24,827 nt of DNA from UBA8914 sp034002905 (GTDB lineage: Bacteria > Pseudomonadota > Alphaproteobacteria > UBA9219), in the NCBI GenBank assembly GCA_034002905.1, contig JAVEZQ010000019.1, forward strand, positions 1 to 24,827, given 5' to 3'. Positions 7,416 through 15,100 of the stretch are shown piece by piece. The notes under the pieces are model-generated. The model worked only from the letters and a program-made list of their open reading frames with translations, had not been told where the DNA came from and searched no databases. A program made the translations under genes and the position numbers. Within the stretch, counting starts at the first letter, position 1, and each line of letters starts with the position of its first letter.

Positions 7416-9237
7416 TCGCAGCGTCTAGCTCCTGCTGTGCAGCGGAAAGGCGTTGCGAGAGTTTGTAAAAGGCCGTTTCATCTTGGGCAAACAAGGCGGG
7501 GTCTGCAAGGCGCGCTTCTAGGTGCTTAATCTCGTTCTCAAGGCCACTGACAAGCGCGGGCATATTATCCAACTCATATTGAAGTTTGTAGGAAAGCTGG
7601 CCAGAGCGCTCTTTCTTGCTGCGCGTATCTATATTCGCTTTCTTGCCCCTTGCATCGACGAAAGGCGCGCCCTCTTCCGCTTTTTCTTCTAACCTCTTTT
7701 TACGTGCCTCAAGATAGTCGTGATAACCACCGATATATCCATCCACAACGCCATCGCCTTCAAAGGCTAAGATCTTGCTGACGGTTTGATCCAGAAAATC
7801 CCGATCATGACTTACCACGACGAGCGTTCCCGTATAGCCGGCGATAATATCCTCCAGCATATCAAGTGTATCCATATCCAGATCATTTGTAGGCTCATCG
7901 AGAATAAGGAAATTCCCCGGATTGGCGAGGGTCTTGGCAAGCATCAATCTGTTCTTCTGACCACCTGACAACGTGTTGACTGGCTGGGAAACCATCTTAG
8001 GATCAAACAAAAAATCCTTAAGGTAGCCGCAGACATGGCGCGTCTTGCCCATCACATCGATATAGTCGCTGCCCGTCGGGATTAGGTTACGTTGGATTGA
8101 AAAGTCGGGCCGCAAGTCCTTGCGATTTTGATCGAAGTAAGCAAGCTGGATATCCTTTGCACGTTTAATCGTGCCCATATCCTGTTTCATCTCGCCGATC
8201 AGGAGCTTGAGAAAGGTCGTTTTCCCGCTGCCGTTCTTGCCGACAATACCGATCCGGTCGCCACGCTGGATGCGGAGATTAAACTTATCGAGGATCACTT
8301 TGCCAGTCTTGGGATCTTCAGGATCCCCGCCAAACTTCTTACAGACATTATAGAACTCGCTAACCAAACGAGAGGCAGCCTCGGCCTGCTCTTGTGGTGA
8401 GAATTCGATCTTGGCCATCATGCGCTTTAATGCATTTTTATCGGTACGAAGCTTGTCCCGCTCGACTTTCATCAGATCAAGGCGACGGACGTTGCGTTTG
8501 CGCCGTGCTTTCACGCCACGCGAGGCCCATTCGACTTCCATATCCAAAATCTTTTGGCGGTTTTGAAGTTCACGCTCTTCCTGCTCAAGGATCATGAGCG
8601 ACCACTCGTCGAAAAAGCCAAAACCCTTGGGACAGACGCGAAGCTTACCGCGATCAAGCCAAAACACCTTATCCGAAATATTGCGCAGAAAAGTTTTGTC
8701 ATGGCTGACGCAAACAATCGCGCCGCGATAGGATTTGATATATCCCTCAAGCCACTCAATCACATCCAGATCAAGATGGTTCGTCGGCTCATCCAACAAC
8801 AAGATATCCGGCGACTCCACAAGAGCACGGGCAAGCGCAGCACGACGCACCTGCCCACCTGAAAGCTTATCCATCCTGTCTTGAACATTCAGATGCAGCG
8901 GCTCGACAATCTTTTCGATTTTATATTCGTTTTCTGCCTTTTGATTTTCTTGACTGAGTTCATGAAAAATAAAGTCATAAACGGTCTGGCTTTCGACAAT
9001 CGGCACCTCTTGCTGCAGATAACCGATGCTTACACCCTGCAAAAGCCACCGAGTCCCCTCATCAAGCTCCCGCTTCCCTGTGATAATATTCATCAGTGTT
9101 GACTTGCCTGCGCCGTTTTTGCCGATCAGACAGATTTTCTCGCGCTCAAGAATATTGAACGAGAGTCCTTCAAAAAGAACTTTTTCACCAAAACGAACTT
9201 CAGCGTCTTGAACGGAAATGAGGAGGGTAGCGGGCAC
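7381..9237 (-). CDS. uup: ABC-F family ATPase, Uup type
   Basis: This 618-aa protein has two ABC domains and no membrane segment. Domain 1 has Walker A GKNGAGKST (39-47), signature LSGGQ (125-129) and Walker B ILLLDEPTNHLD (near 145-156). Domain 2 has GKNGSGKTT (334-342), LSGGQ (423-427) and LILDEPTNDLD (near 444-454). Both nucleotide sites look intact. The C-terminal tail (about 545-618) is a charged coiled coil with the KLQYELDNMPALV pattern of Uup, which binds DNA or ribosomes. ABC-F proteins act on the ribosome; Uup has also been linked to precise transposon excision and branched DNA. The start is GTG at 9237 with a weak TAGG upstream; the first domain begins at once, so no earlier start is needed. 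Confidence 0.93.
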   Translation of the reverse strand: MPATLLISVQDAEVRFGEKVLFEGLSFNILEREKICLIGKNGAGKSTLMNIITGKRELDEGTRWLLQGVSIGYLQQEVPIVESQTVYDFIFHELSQENQKAENEYKIEKIVEPLHLNVQDRMDKLSGGQVRRAALARALVESPDILLLDEPTNHLDLDVIEWLEGYIKSYRGAIVCVSHDKTFLRNISDKVFWLDRGKLRVCPKGFGFFDEWSLMILEQEERELQNRQKILDMEVEWASRGVKARRKRNVRRLDLMKVERDKLRTDKNALKRMMAKIEFSPQEQAEAASRLVSEFYNVCKKFGGDPEDPKTGKVILDKFNLRIQRGDRIGIVGKNGSGKTTFLKLLIGEMKQDMGTIKRAKDIQLAYFDQNRKDLRPDFSIQRNLIPTGSDYIDVMGKTRHVCGYLKDFLFDPKMVSQPVNTLSGGQKNRLMLAKTLANPGNFLILDEPTNDLDMDTLDMLEDIIAGYTGTLVVVSHDRDFLDQTVSKILAFEGDGVVDGYIGGYHDYLEARKKRLEEKAEEGAPFVDARGKKANIDTRSKKERSGQLSYKLQYELDNMPALVSGLENEIKHLEARLADPALFAQDETAFYKLSQRLSAAQQELDAAITRWIEIEETA

Positions 9238-9261
9238 AGGAACCTATTAGTTCTATATAGT

Positions 9262-9295
9262 TGGGTGATAGATATGCACTTTTAGCTCATAGCGC
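9262..9295 (-). promoter_or_regulatory. Candidate promoter for uup
   Basis: On the minus strand, TTGCGC and TATCTA are separated by 17 bp, within the divergent uup-cysE spacer. This is a consensus resemblance only; box edges are approximate. Confidence 0.3.
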
Positions 9296-9314
9296 AACCC
9301 TTACGATAAATACC

Positions 9315-9343
9315 TTGACGAAAGTAATCTTATCCCGGAAGAT
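9315..9343 (+). promoter_or_regulatory. Candidate promoter for the cysE leader transcript
   Basis: TTGACG (9315-9320) is a good -35 box; the best -10 at 17 bp is GAAGAT (9338-9343), which is weak. If used, the transcript would contain the whole leader ORF at 9378. Confidence 0.3.
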
Positions 9344-9377
9344 GGGGGCAGACCTAATCAGGAAGGCTTTTGGCATC

Positions 9378-9407
9378 ATGTTTCTCTGTTGTTGTCCTTG
9401 TTGTTGA
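9378..9407 (+). CDS. Poly-cysteine leader peptide upstream of cysE (MFLCCCPCC)
   Basis: ATG TTT CTC TGT TGT TGT CCT TGT TGT TGA encodes nine residues, five of them Cys, all as TGT. AGGAAGG (9360-9366) is 11 nt before the ATG, slightly long but usable. The ORF ends 65 nt before cysE, which makes the cysteine precursor O-acetylserine, so it fits a leader that senses charged tRNA-Cys: scarce cysteine would stall the ribosome on the Cys run. Cys-rich leader ORFs before sulfur genes are known in mycobacteria; I do not recall one described for this gene in a proteobacterium. The caveat is that the tract is a low-complexity TTG/TGT run, so chance is possible. Confidence 0.65.
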   Translation: MFLCCCPCC

Positions 9408-9463
9408 TTGCAGGCCCCAGTGGCCTGTCGCGCTTTGCGCACCAAGGATAATCCTCAGAGAAA
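9381..9463 (+). promoter_or_regulatory. Candidate translational attenuator of cysE
   Basis: TTTCTCTG (9381-9388), inside the leader ORF, is the exact complement of CAGAGAAA (9456-9463), which overlaps the only plausible cysE ribosome-binding region (GAGAAAG, 8 nt before the ATG). Between them lie three small hairpins: CAGGCC/GGCCTG (9411-9416 with 9422-9427), GCGC/GCGC (9430-9433 with 9437-9440) and AGGA/TCCT (9445-9448 with 9452-9455). The last abuts the outer stem. No T run follows, so an intrinsic transcription terminator is unlikely. A ribosome held on the Cys codons would cover the 5' strand of the outer stem and free the cysE start. The pairing is read from sequence; the mechanism is inferred. 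Confidence 0.5.
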
Positions 9464-9472
9464 GACTAAAAG

Positions 9473-10354
9473 ATGCACAAGAATTACGCCGCAGCTGGCC
9501 AAGAGCTTACCCACCGTTCCCCGTCAATCGCCACAATCCAAGACTATGCCTCCCCTGCGCACAAGCTATGGGCTCAATTGACCCATGAAGCCGAAAGCGC
9601 TGCGAACGGATCGCCGATCAAGCGCAAGATCTTGCGCCCCATTCTTGAATCCTACGATATGAAGGAAGGGCTCGCCACCATCCTTGCACGCGGTGCGACG
9701 GACGATATCTTTACGGCGGATGGGCTTAAAAGTCTTTTTCATGATCTTCTCAAGCAAGCGCCGTCTACGCTTGATTTGTCGATCAAAGATCTGCAGGCAA
9801 CGCTGCAAAACGATCCGGCCGCGACAAATCCGCTTATTCCCTTTATGTACCAAAAGGGTTATCACGCGATCCAGACCCATCGCCTCATTCACTTGCTGTG
9901 GCAAAATGGCGAGGATCACATCGCGTTTTATCTGCAAAACCGTAGCAGCTTGCTTTATGGGGTCGATATTCACCCTGCAGCACAACTTGGTAGCGGCATC
10001 ATGCTTGACCACGCAACAGGCCTTGTGATTGGTGAGACGGCTGTAGTCGAAGACAATGTTTCCCTTTACCAAAGTGTCACACTGGGCGGTACGGGAAACC
10101 AACGCGGGGATCGACATCCGAAGGTTCGTCAAGGCGCGATCATCGGTGCAGGTGCAAAAGTCCTTGGCAACATCGAAATCGGTGAAGGCAGCAAAATTGC
10201 AGCGGGTAGCGTCGTCCTGAAGGACGTTCCTGCCCATGTGACCGTCGCAGGCGTTCCGGCAAAGATTGTCAAGGAAAAGCTGGATAAAACGCATCGTTCC
10301 CTTACTTTCACGTCGACGGGCCTGTCGTCTTATGCTGGGCAAATGATCGGGTAA
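9473..10354 (+). CDS. cysE: Serine O-acetyltransferase
   Basis: CysE transfers acetyl from acetyl-CoA to L-serine, giving O-acetylserine for cysteine synthase. The 293-aa protein has the helical N-terminal SAT domain (about 30-150) and a left-handed beta-helix of hexapeptide repeats (about 160-265). The signature GVDIHPAAQLGSG, then LDHATG, GETAVVEDNV and TLGGTGNQRGDRHPK is near identical to characterised CysE. Asp165 and His180 have the same 15-residue spacing as the E. coli catalytic Asp143/His158 pair, and His215 is also kept. The tail ends MIG, not with a terminal Ile, so the CysK-docking end of E. coli may differ. The ATG has only a weak, purine-rich ribosome site, consistent with control by the leader. 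Six bp separate its end from the convergent ATPase gene. Confidence 0.95.
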   Translation: MHKNYAAAGQELTHRSPSIATIQDYASPAHKLWAQLTHEAESAANGSPIKRKILRPILESYDMKEGLATILARGATDDIFTADGLKSLFHDLLKQAPSTLDLSIKDLQATLQNDPAATNPLIPFMYQKGYHAIQTHRLIHLLWQNGEDHIAFYLQNRSSLLYGVDIHPAAQLGSGIMLDHATGLVIGETAVVEDNVSLYQSVTLGGTGNQRGDRHPKVRQGAIIGAGAKVLGNIEIGEGSKIAAGSVVLKDVPAHVTVAGVPAKIVKEKLDKTHRSLTFTSTGLSSYAGQMIG

Positions 10355-10360
10355 TTGCGC

Positions 10361-11260
10361 CTAACGTGCTGTACGAATTTGGTGAAGATAGGGTGCAATA
10401 TCGGCCACAAGATTTGTAACCGACCAACCGATTGGAACCTGTCGAAAGGCGCTAAGCCCGGCGCGATTGCGATCAAGCGCGACTTCGGCAATTGTCTCGC
10501 CGCTGATAACCTTTTGATCTTCCGAAAAGCCGTAAACGAGGGCTTGATCACACAGAAGGTTGATCAGGCGCGGAATGCCCCCACTGAAGTAATAGACAGC
10601 GGCACAAGCAATATCATCGAATATTTCCGGTGAACCGCCCACAACACTCATCCGATGGCGGATGTACCCGGCCGTCTCTACAGGCGTAAGCGCATCGAGA
10701 TGACAGTGGACCGAAATGCGCTGCACAAACTGCCGAAGCTCCGGTTTCTTGAGGGTCGCAAGAAGTTCAGGCTGACCCAGAAGGACGATCTGGAGTAGCT
10801 GATCCTTTTCATTATTCACATTGGAAAGCATACGCAGCTCTTCCAACTGATCCGTCGAAAGGTTCTGGGCTTCATCAATAATGAGAACGGTACGCTTCCC
10901 TTCCCCATAAACTTTCAGCAGAAAATCGACAAACTTATGATAAAGGACAGCCGTGTCCTTATCGCTGGCATCAATGTCATAGGCCATGGCGACCCAATCC
11001 ATCAATTTACCGATAACCTGACTGGGATTGGTGATCAGCCCGACACGAACCGACGATCCTAAATTCTTGATGTAACGACGAATAATGGTTGTTTTTCCGG
11101 CGCCGACATCACCGCTGATGACTACAAAACCCGCCTCGGTTATCAAGCCATATTCCAAAAGGTTAATGGCGCGGTTATGCCGCTTGCTCAGATACAAAAA
11201 GGATGAATCTGGAAGAAGGGAGAAAGGCTTACCTGATAGGTTATAAAATTGCTCATACAT
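10361..11260 (-). CDS. ExeA-like AAA ATPase of XrtA/PEP-CTERM exopolysaccharide loci
   Basis: This 299-aa protein begins MYEQFYNLSGKPFSLLPD, the standard opening of the ExeA/'secretion ATPase, PEP-CTERM locus' subfamily. Walker A is GDVGAGKTT (50-58), Walker B TVLIIDEAQNL (124-134), followed by a sensor-like LLQIVLLGQPEL and an arginine-rich RQFVQRISVHCHL; a helical lid with GGIPRLINLLCDQAL follows. The family is always near exopolysaccharide export genes of this type; its exact job (assembly or regulation of the export complex) is not settled. It is transcribed away from the export operon, from a promoter that nearly touches the operon's. No Shine-Dalgarno is visible before the ATG and the predicted 5' leader is short. 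Confidence 0.88.
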   Translation of the reverse strand: MYEQFYNLSGKPFSLLPDSSFLYLSKRHNRAINLLEYGLITEAGFVVISGDVGAGKTTIIRRYIKNLGSSVRVGLITNPSQVIGKLMDWVAMAYDIDASDKDTAVLYHKFVDFLLKVYGEGKRTVLIIDEAQNLSTDQLEELRMLSNVNNEKDQLLQIVLLGQPELLATLKKPELRQFVQRISVHCHLDALTPVETAGYIRHRMSVVGGSPEIFDDIACAAVYYFSGGIPRLINLLCDQALVYGFSEDQKVISGETIAEVALDRNRAGLSAFRQVPIGWSVTNLVADIAPYLHQIRTAR

Positions 11261-11292
11261 GGCTTGGTTCTGGTCGTGACAAAGACGTCGCG

Positions 11293-11322
11293 ATTATAGC
11301 AAAAATAAGGGAATTCTGTAAG
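11293..11322 (-). promoter_or_regulatory. Promoter of the ExeA-like ATPase gene
   Basis: On the minus strand, CTTACA (11317-11322) and a perfect TATAAT (11293-11298) are 18 bp apart, 32 bp before the ATG. Its -35 box is 6 bp from that of the opposing export operon promoter, so a single regulator could control both. Confidence 0.55.
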
Positions 11323-11328
11323 AATACT

Positions 11329-11357
11329 TTGAACTTTCATGCTTTTTTTTGTAAAAT
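11329..11357 (+). promoter_or_regulatory. Promoter of the exopolysaccharide export operon
   Basis: TTGAAC (11329-11334) and TAAAAT (11352-11357) are separated by 17 bp that include an eight-T run. This would give a leader of about 55 nt before the ATG at 11418. Confidence 0.55.
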
Positions 11358-11417
11358 CACCCCGCGCTCTCGATGGGCGAGTTTTTCTCTTGGGATTGTA
11401 ATATGTTGGGAGCACGC

Positions 11418-12101
11418 ATGTCAAAACGGGTATCAGCCATTGTCGCACTTATCGCCATAATGTTAATTGTTTCAGATGCGAACGCCAAATCATCCCCCCA
11501 GACGGTATCCAATATTAACGTTAACAAGACTACCGAAACGGGTGCTTTATCAAAGAAAGCCAAAACACCAGCAGCTCCCCAAGAAGCCGAAGCTAACGCA
11601 AGCCCTACCTTCAAGATCCGTCAGGGTGATATCCTTCAAGTTACTGTCTGGAAGGAAGAAGGCATGGATCAGGAAATCATTGTCCTGCCAGATGGAACGA
11701 TCAATTTTCCTCTCGCAGGCACCGTCCATGTTGAGGGGCTAACGCCGGCAATGGCGGCCTATGAAGTCAAAGAGAAGTTGTCCAAGAAAATTCCTGATGC
11801 TTCCGTATCTGTTATCGTCAAATCCCCTTTGGGCCACACGGTCAGCGTTATAGGTCAGGTCGCGAAGCCCGGCGATATTGTGATGAACCATCCGCTCAGT
11901 GTGATGCAGGTGCTTAGTCAAGCTGGCGGCCTCACCCCCTATGCAAGTACGGGCAGCATCAAGATTCTTCGCAAGGTCAACGGCAAGGAAACGGTTATCA
12001 AGTTCCCCTATGACGATGTATCTGAAGGTGAGGATCTGGAGAAAAACATTACGCTTGAACCCGGAGATGTCGTCGTCGTTCCAACAGCTGGGCTGTTTTA
12101 G
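11418..12101 (+). CDS. Polysaccharide export protein (Wza-like, Poly_export/SLBB)
   Basis: A 227-aa periplasmic/outer-membrane export protein. A signal peptide ends at SDANA (residues 19-23), with no lipobox Cys, so it is not an obvious lipoprotein. A Pro/Ala/Lys-rich linker leads to the Poly_export domain (FKIRQGDILQVTVWKEEGMDQEIIVLPDGTINFPLAGTV, about 64-100), then an SLBB domain (GHTVSVIGQVAKPGDIVM, LSVMQVLSQAGGLTPYAS) and the closing LEPGDVVVVP. Proteins of this family form or line the outer-membrane export channel. ATG 11418 was chosen over the in-frame ATG at 11373 because GGGAG lies 5 nt upstream and the signal peptide then starts properly. First gene of a four-gene operon; its stop touches the next start. 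Confidence 0.88.
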   Translation: MSKRVSAIVALIAIMLIVSDANAKSSPQTVSNINVNKTTETGALSKKAKTPAAPQEAEANASPTFKIRQGDILQVTVWKEEGMDQEIIVLPDGTINFPLAGTVHVEGLTPAMAAYEVKEKLSKKIPDASVSVIVKSPLGHTVSVIGQVAKPGDIVMNHPLSVMQVLSQAGGLTPYASTGSIKILRKVNGKETVIKFPYDDVSEGEDLEKNITLEPGDVVVVPTAGLF

Positions 12102-12103
12102 TG

Positions 12104-13270
12104 ATGAACAAAGCATTGCGCCGATCCTATAAACCAAAGCCTTGGAAGGCCTGCATAGCCCTCATGCTCTGCACTGTGGCCATTCCGGCCCATGCAGGCA
12201 ATTGGGAATATGATCTTGCCCTCACCGAAACTGGCGCTTATGAAAGCAACCCTGAGCTTCTTTCCAATGGCGGCAAAGAGCTCTATGGCTCCATCACAAG
12301 CCCAAGCCTTTCGATAAAGGGGAGCACGCCAACATCAACCTTTGCCACACGAAACGTCGTTACACAAAACCTGTTTAACCAGACAGACTACAACTCAACC
12401 GATTTTAATACGGCAACATCTCTTTCAACTGAAAGTGAGCACTGGGAAATTGGCGCCAAACTTCGCGGCAGCTATGACACGACACGAACAAGCGAAATCA
12501 CGACGCTGAACCAAGAAACAAAAAGCGTGCGCCACTGGGGATATGGCATATCACCCGACCTCTCCTATAAACCCACGACACAGGACAAAATATCAACACA
12601 GATCGGCTACAACGTATCGCGCTATGACGGTACAAATTTCACGGACTATGATACATACAGCGCAAGATTGTCGTGGAATAGAAAACTGACAGAGTTTAGT
12701 ACCGGATTTCTCTCTGGTAGGGCACAACGCTATCAAACAAAAAGCAGCCGTTCGCAATACAAGGACAGTGTTGGCCCCTCTCTCGGCTGGGAATGGAAAG
12801 CAACAGAAACGCTTACGACCCTTATCTCCGGCGGCGCTGAAGCTTCACGCTACGTTCACTATATTCCTGACAATCGAGACTGGAAATGGAACGGCGTCTA
12901 TAATGGCAAGGTCACCTATGAGGGCGAGCAAAATAAGATCAGCCTTTCAATCGGACGTGAACAACAACCATATGTTAATGGCACGTCCTCGCTTTTAACG
13001 AAAGTTGTCTATGATCAAACACACCGGTTCAATGAGCTTGTATCCGGATCTATCGGGCTCAGCTATATGGATGCTGAACGTTCTGAAGCAACAAACGAGA
13101 CAAACTTGCGCTCCAAGATTTCGGCTAAAACAGGCTTGGCCTATCAGGCAACACAATCGATCAGCCTTGGCGCTCAATACCAGTACCAGCAACAAAAGTT
13201 GACAAACACATCCGGCGATCAAAGCAACAACGCCGTTTTCATGAACCTGACATATAGGCCAATATTCTAA
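12104..13270 (+). CDS. Outer-membrane beta-barrel protein of the exopolysaccharide locus
   Basis: This 388-aa protein has a signal peptide ending at PAHA (about residue 31) and then alternating polar/hydrophobic strands rich in Ser, Thr, Tyr and Gly throughout, ending in a strand that closes with Phe (VFMNLTYRPIF), the usual outer-membrane assembly signal. It matches in position and character the 'PEP-CTERM system' barrel found beside Wza- and Wzz-like genes, likely the outer-membrane pore for the polymer. The preceding stop (TAG) ends at 12101, two bases before this ATG; a GTG at 12101 is in frame and overlaps that stop, so coupling is likely. No enzyme motif is visible. Confidence 0.8.
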   Translation: MNKALRRSYKPKPWKACIALMLCTVAIPAHAGNWEYDLALTETGAYESNPELLSNGGKELYGSITSPSLSIKGSTPTSTFATRNVVTQNLFNQTDYNSTDFNTATSLSTESEHWEIGAKLRGSYDTTRTSEITTLNQETKSVRHWGYGISPDLSYKPTTQDKISTQIGYNVSRYDGTNFTDYDTYSARLSWNRKLTEFSTGFLSGRAQRYQTKSSRSQYKDSVGPSLGWEWKATETLTTLISGGAEASRYVHYIPDNRDWKWNGVYNGKVTYEGEQNKISLSIGREQQPYVNGTSSLLTKVVYDQTHRFNELVSGSIGLSYMDAERSEATNETNLRSKISAKTGLAYQATQSISLGAQYQYQQQKLTNTSGDQSNNAVFMNLTYRPIF

Positions 13271-13310
13271 AGCCAATACATATTAAGAAAGATCCTACCT
13301 GGAGCCAATG

Positions 13311-15074
13311 ATGGAAGAAATCCCCATTACAGAATATGTTTCTATAATCAAACGGTACAAATTTACGTTGATTTTAACGACGTTTTTCGTTGCCGTTTTA
13401 AGTTTAAGCATTGTGGCCAACTGGTCAAAATACGAGTCTATATCAACAATCGAGATCGAACAATCCGATGTTGCCTCGGATTACACCGCGAGCGGCGGCA
13501 TAGACACCGGCAAGGCCGCGGAAGCAATGGCGGATCAACGCATAAGCAAAATTCAGCAAAAAGTCACTTCAACGGCATCCCTCGCCGAAGTGATAACCCA
13601 GTTTAATCTTTATCCCGAACAACGCAAAACAACGCCAATAGCCACAATAGCCGAATATATGCGGCAAAAAGTTAAAGTTACCCTGATCAACAGCACGGTT
13701 GCTAACGCAGGAAAAGGTTCGAGCACCACGGCAATCGCCTATACGATCAGCTTCTCCTATGATGATCCAAGACTCGCCCTACAGGTTGCCAACGAACTGA
13801 CATCACGTTTTTTAAATGAAGACGCGAAACAGCGTCGCGAACAAGCCGAAGTCACAACCGCCTTTTTGGATAAACAAATAAAGGCACTTGAAACCTCGAT
13901 GGAGGAACAGGAAAAAAAGATCGCAGAATTTCGCCAACAAAGCGGTGATACACGCCCAGAAGCTCTTGCGTTTAATCAACAGGCCACAGCACAAATTAAT
14001 ATGAGCCTTCAAAGCATCGAGGCAGAGATAGCTTCCAATCGGGGAAGTATTAGTGCCCTGCGGTCACAATTGATGTCCGTCGATCCCTATGCGTCTTCAA
14101 TTGCAGATGGCCGCGCGCTTGCCTCGCCCTCGATGCAACTGAAAGCGTTAGAAGCAGAATATGCTTCTCTTTCAGCCAAATATGGATCTGAACACCCAGA
14201 TGTGATCAAAACATCCAAAGAACTAGCCGCCCTTCGCTCACAGGTTGGCAAGAAACGGACTTTCGACAACACAGCTGTTCTTCAGTCCAAAATAGACGAT
14301 TTGGCATCACGCCTTGAAACGGCAAAAAAGACATACGGCCCCGACAACCCGGATGTCGTCTCTCTTTCACGACAGATGGAAAGTTTGCAAAAGCAAAAAC
14401 AGGATGCAGAAACAAAGTTCAAGCGCATGAGCTATGTCGTACAGGATGCAGACAACCCCACATATCTCAGCCTCGTCGCACAACTGAGCGCAGCTGAAGG
14501 CGAACAAGAAGGCCTTACGGCAAGACGTGATGCTATGTACGAACAACTGGAAAAGTACAGGCAAGCCGTATTGGGTAATCCCGAAGCAGAACAGCAACTT
14601 GCCATTCTCGCTCGCGACTATGACAATGCGCAGGCACGATATCGCGAGCTCAAGGCAAAGAAAATGTCTGCCGAAATGACGGAAGAGCTCGAAAAAGACC
14701 GCAAGGGACAAAGGATGACCTTGATCAATCCGCCGGAATTGCCACTTTCGACAAAGCCTTCAAAGAAGCTCCTCTATCTTGGAGCTCTCATCCTTTCGCT
14801 TGCTGCAGGAATTGCGAGCGCTGTATTGAGACAGATTTTGTCCACTGGTCTTATTGGGCCAGGCCATCTTGCGCTTGTGACTGGCGTGAGGCCGTTGGTC
14901 AACATCCCCTATATCCCGACGCAGGCTGAACGCTATAGAACTGATCGAATGAAGCGTTACGGCCTTGGGTTGGCTGTCGTTGCCGTCATCATATCTGTTA
15001 TAACTTACATTCTTAAACTTGTGCCTTTTGAGAGGATTGCTAGCCCCCTTATAAACCTGTTGGGTCTTTCCTAA
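13311..15074 (+). CDS. Wzz/chain-length determinant protein of the exopolysaccharide system
   Basis: A 587-aa inner-membrane polysaccharide co-polymerase. The N-terminus (PITEYVSIIKRYKF then a membrane helix, about 17-38) starts the Wzz domain; a long periplasmic coiled coil follows (about 180-460, many Gln, Lys and Glu, with repeated SLSAKYGSEHPDVI and AKKTYGPDNPDVVSL motifs). The C-terminal Wzz signature around LINPPELPLSTKPSKKLLYLG precedes a second helix, and a third hydrophobic segment lies near the end. No kinase domain is fused; the next gene supplies it. GGAG at 13301-13304 is 6 nt from ATG 13311 and 3 nt from the adjacent in-frame ATG 13308, so the former is preferred. The family sets polymer length and bridges to the export channel. 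Confidence 0.9.
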   Translation: MEEIPITEYVSIIKRYKFTLILTTFFVAVLSLSIVANWSKYESISTIEIEQSDVASDYTASGGIDTGKAAEAMADQRISKIQQKVTSTASLAEVITQFNLYPEQRKTTPIATIAEYMRQKVKVTLINSTVANAGKGSSTTAIAYTISFSYDDPRLALQVANELTSRFLNEDAKQRREQAEVTTAFLDKQIKALETSMEEQEKKIAEFRQQSGDTRPEALAFNQQATAQINMSLQSIEAEIASNRGSISALRSQLMSVDPYASSIADGRALASPSMQLKALEAEYASLSAKYGSEHPDVIKTSKELAALRSQVGKKRTFDNTAVLQSKIDDLASRLETAKKTYGPDNPDVVSLSRQMESLQKQKQDAETKFKRMSYVVQDADNPTYLSLVAQLSAAEGEQEGLTARRDAMYEQLEKYRQAVLGNPEAEQQLAILARDYDNAQARYRELKAKKMSAEMTEELEKDRKGQRMTLINPPELPLSTKPSKKLLYLGALILSLAAGIASAVLRQILSTGLIGPGHLALVTGVRPLVNIPYIPTQAERYRTDRMKRYGLGLAVVAVIISVITYILKLVPFERIASPLINLLGLS

Positions 15075-15100
15075 CGCACAAAGGTCATAGGAGATAATCA

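Noticed and set aside
9370..9588. TTG-started open frame covering the leader and the start of cysE
   Set aside because: It is out of frame with both the Cys leader and cysE, runs into cysE coding sequence and has no good ribosome site.
9566..10342. Long minus-strand open frame inside cysE
   Set aside because: It lies wholly antisense to a clear CysE with intact catalytic motifs, and its translation has no recognisable domain.
11739..12137. Minus-strand open frame within the Wza-like gene
   Set aside because: It is antisense to a well-supported export protein and shows no domain or ribosome site.
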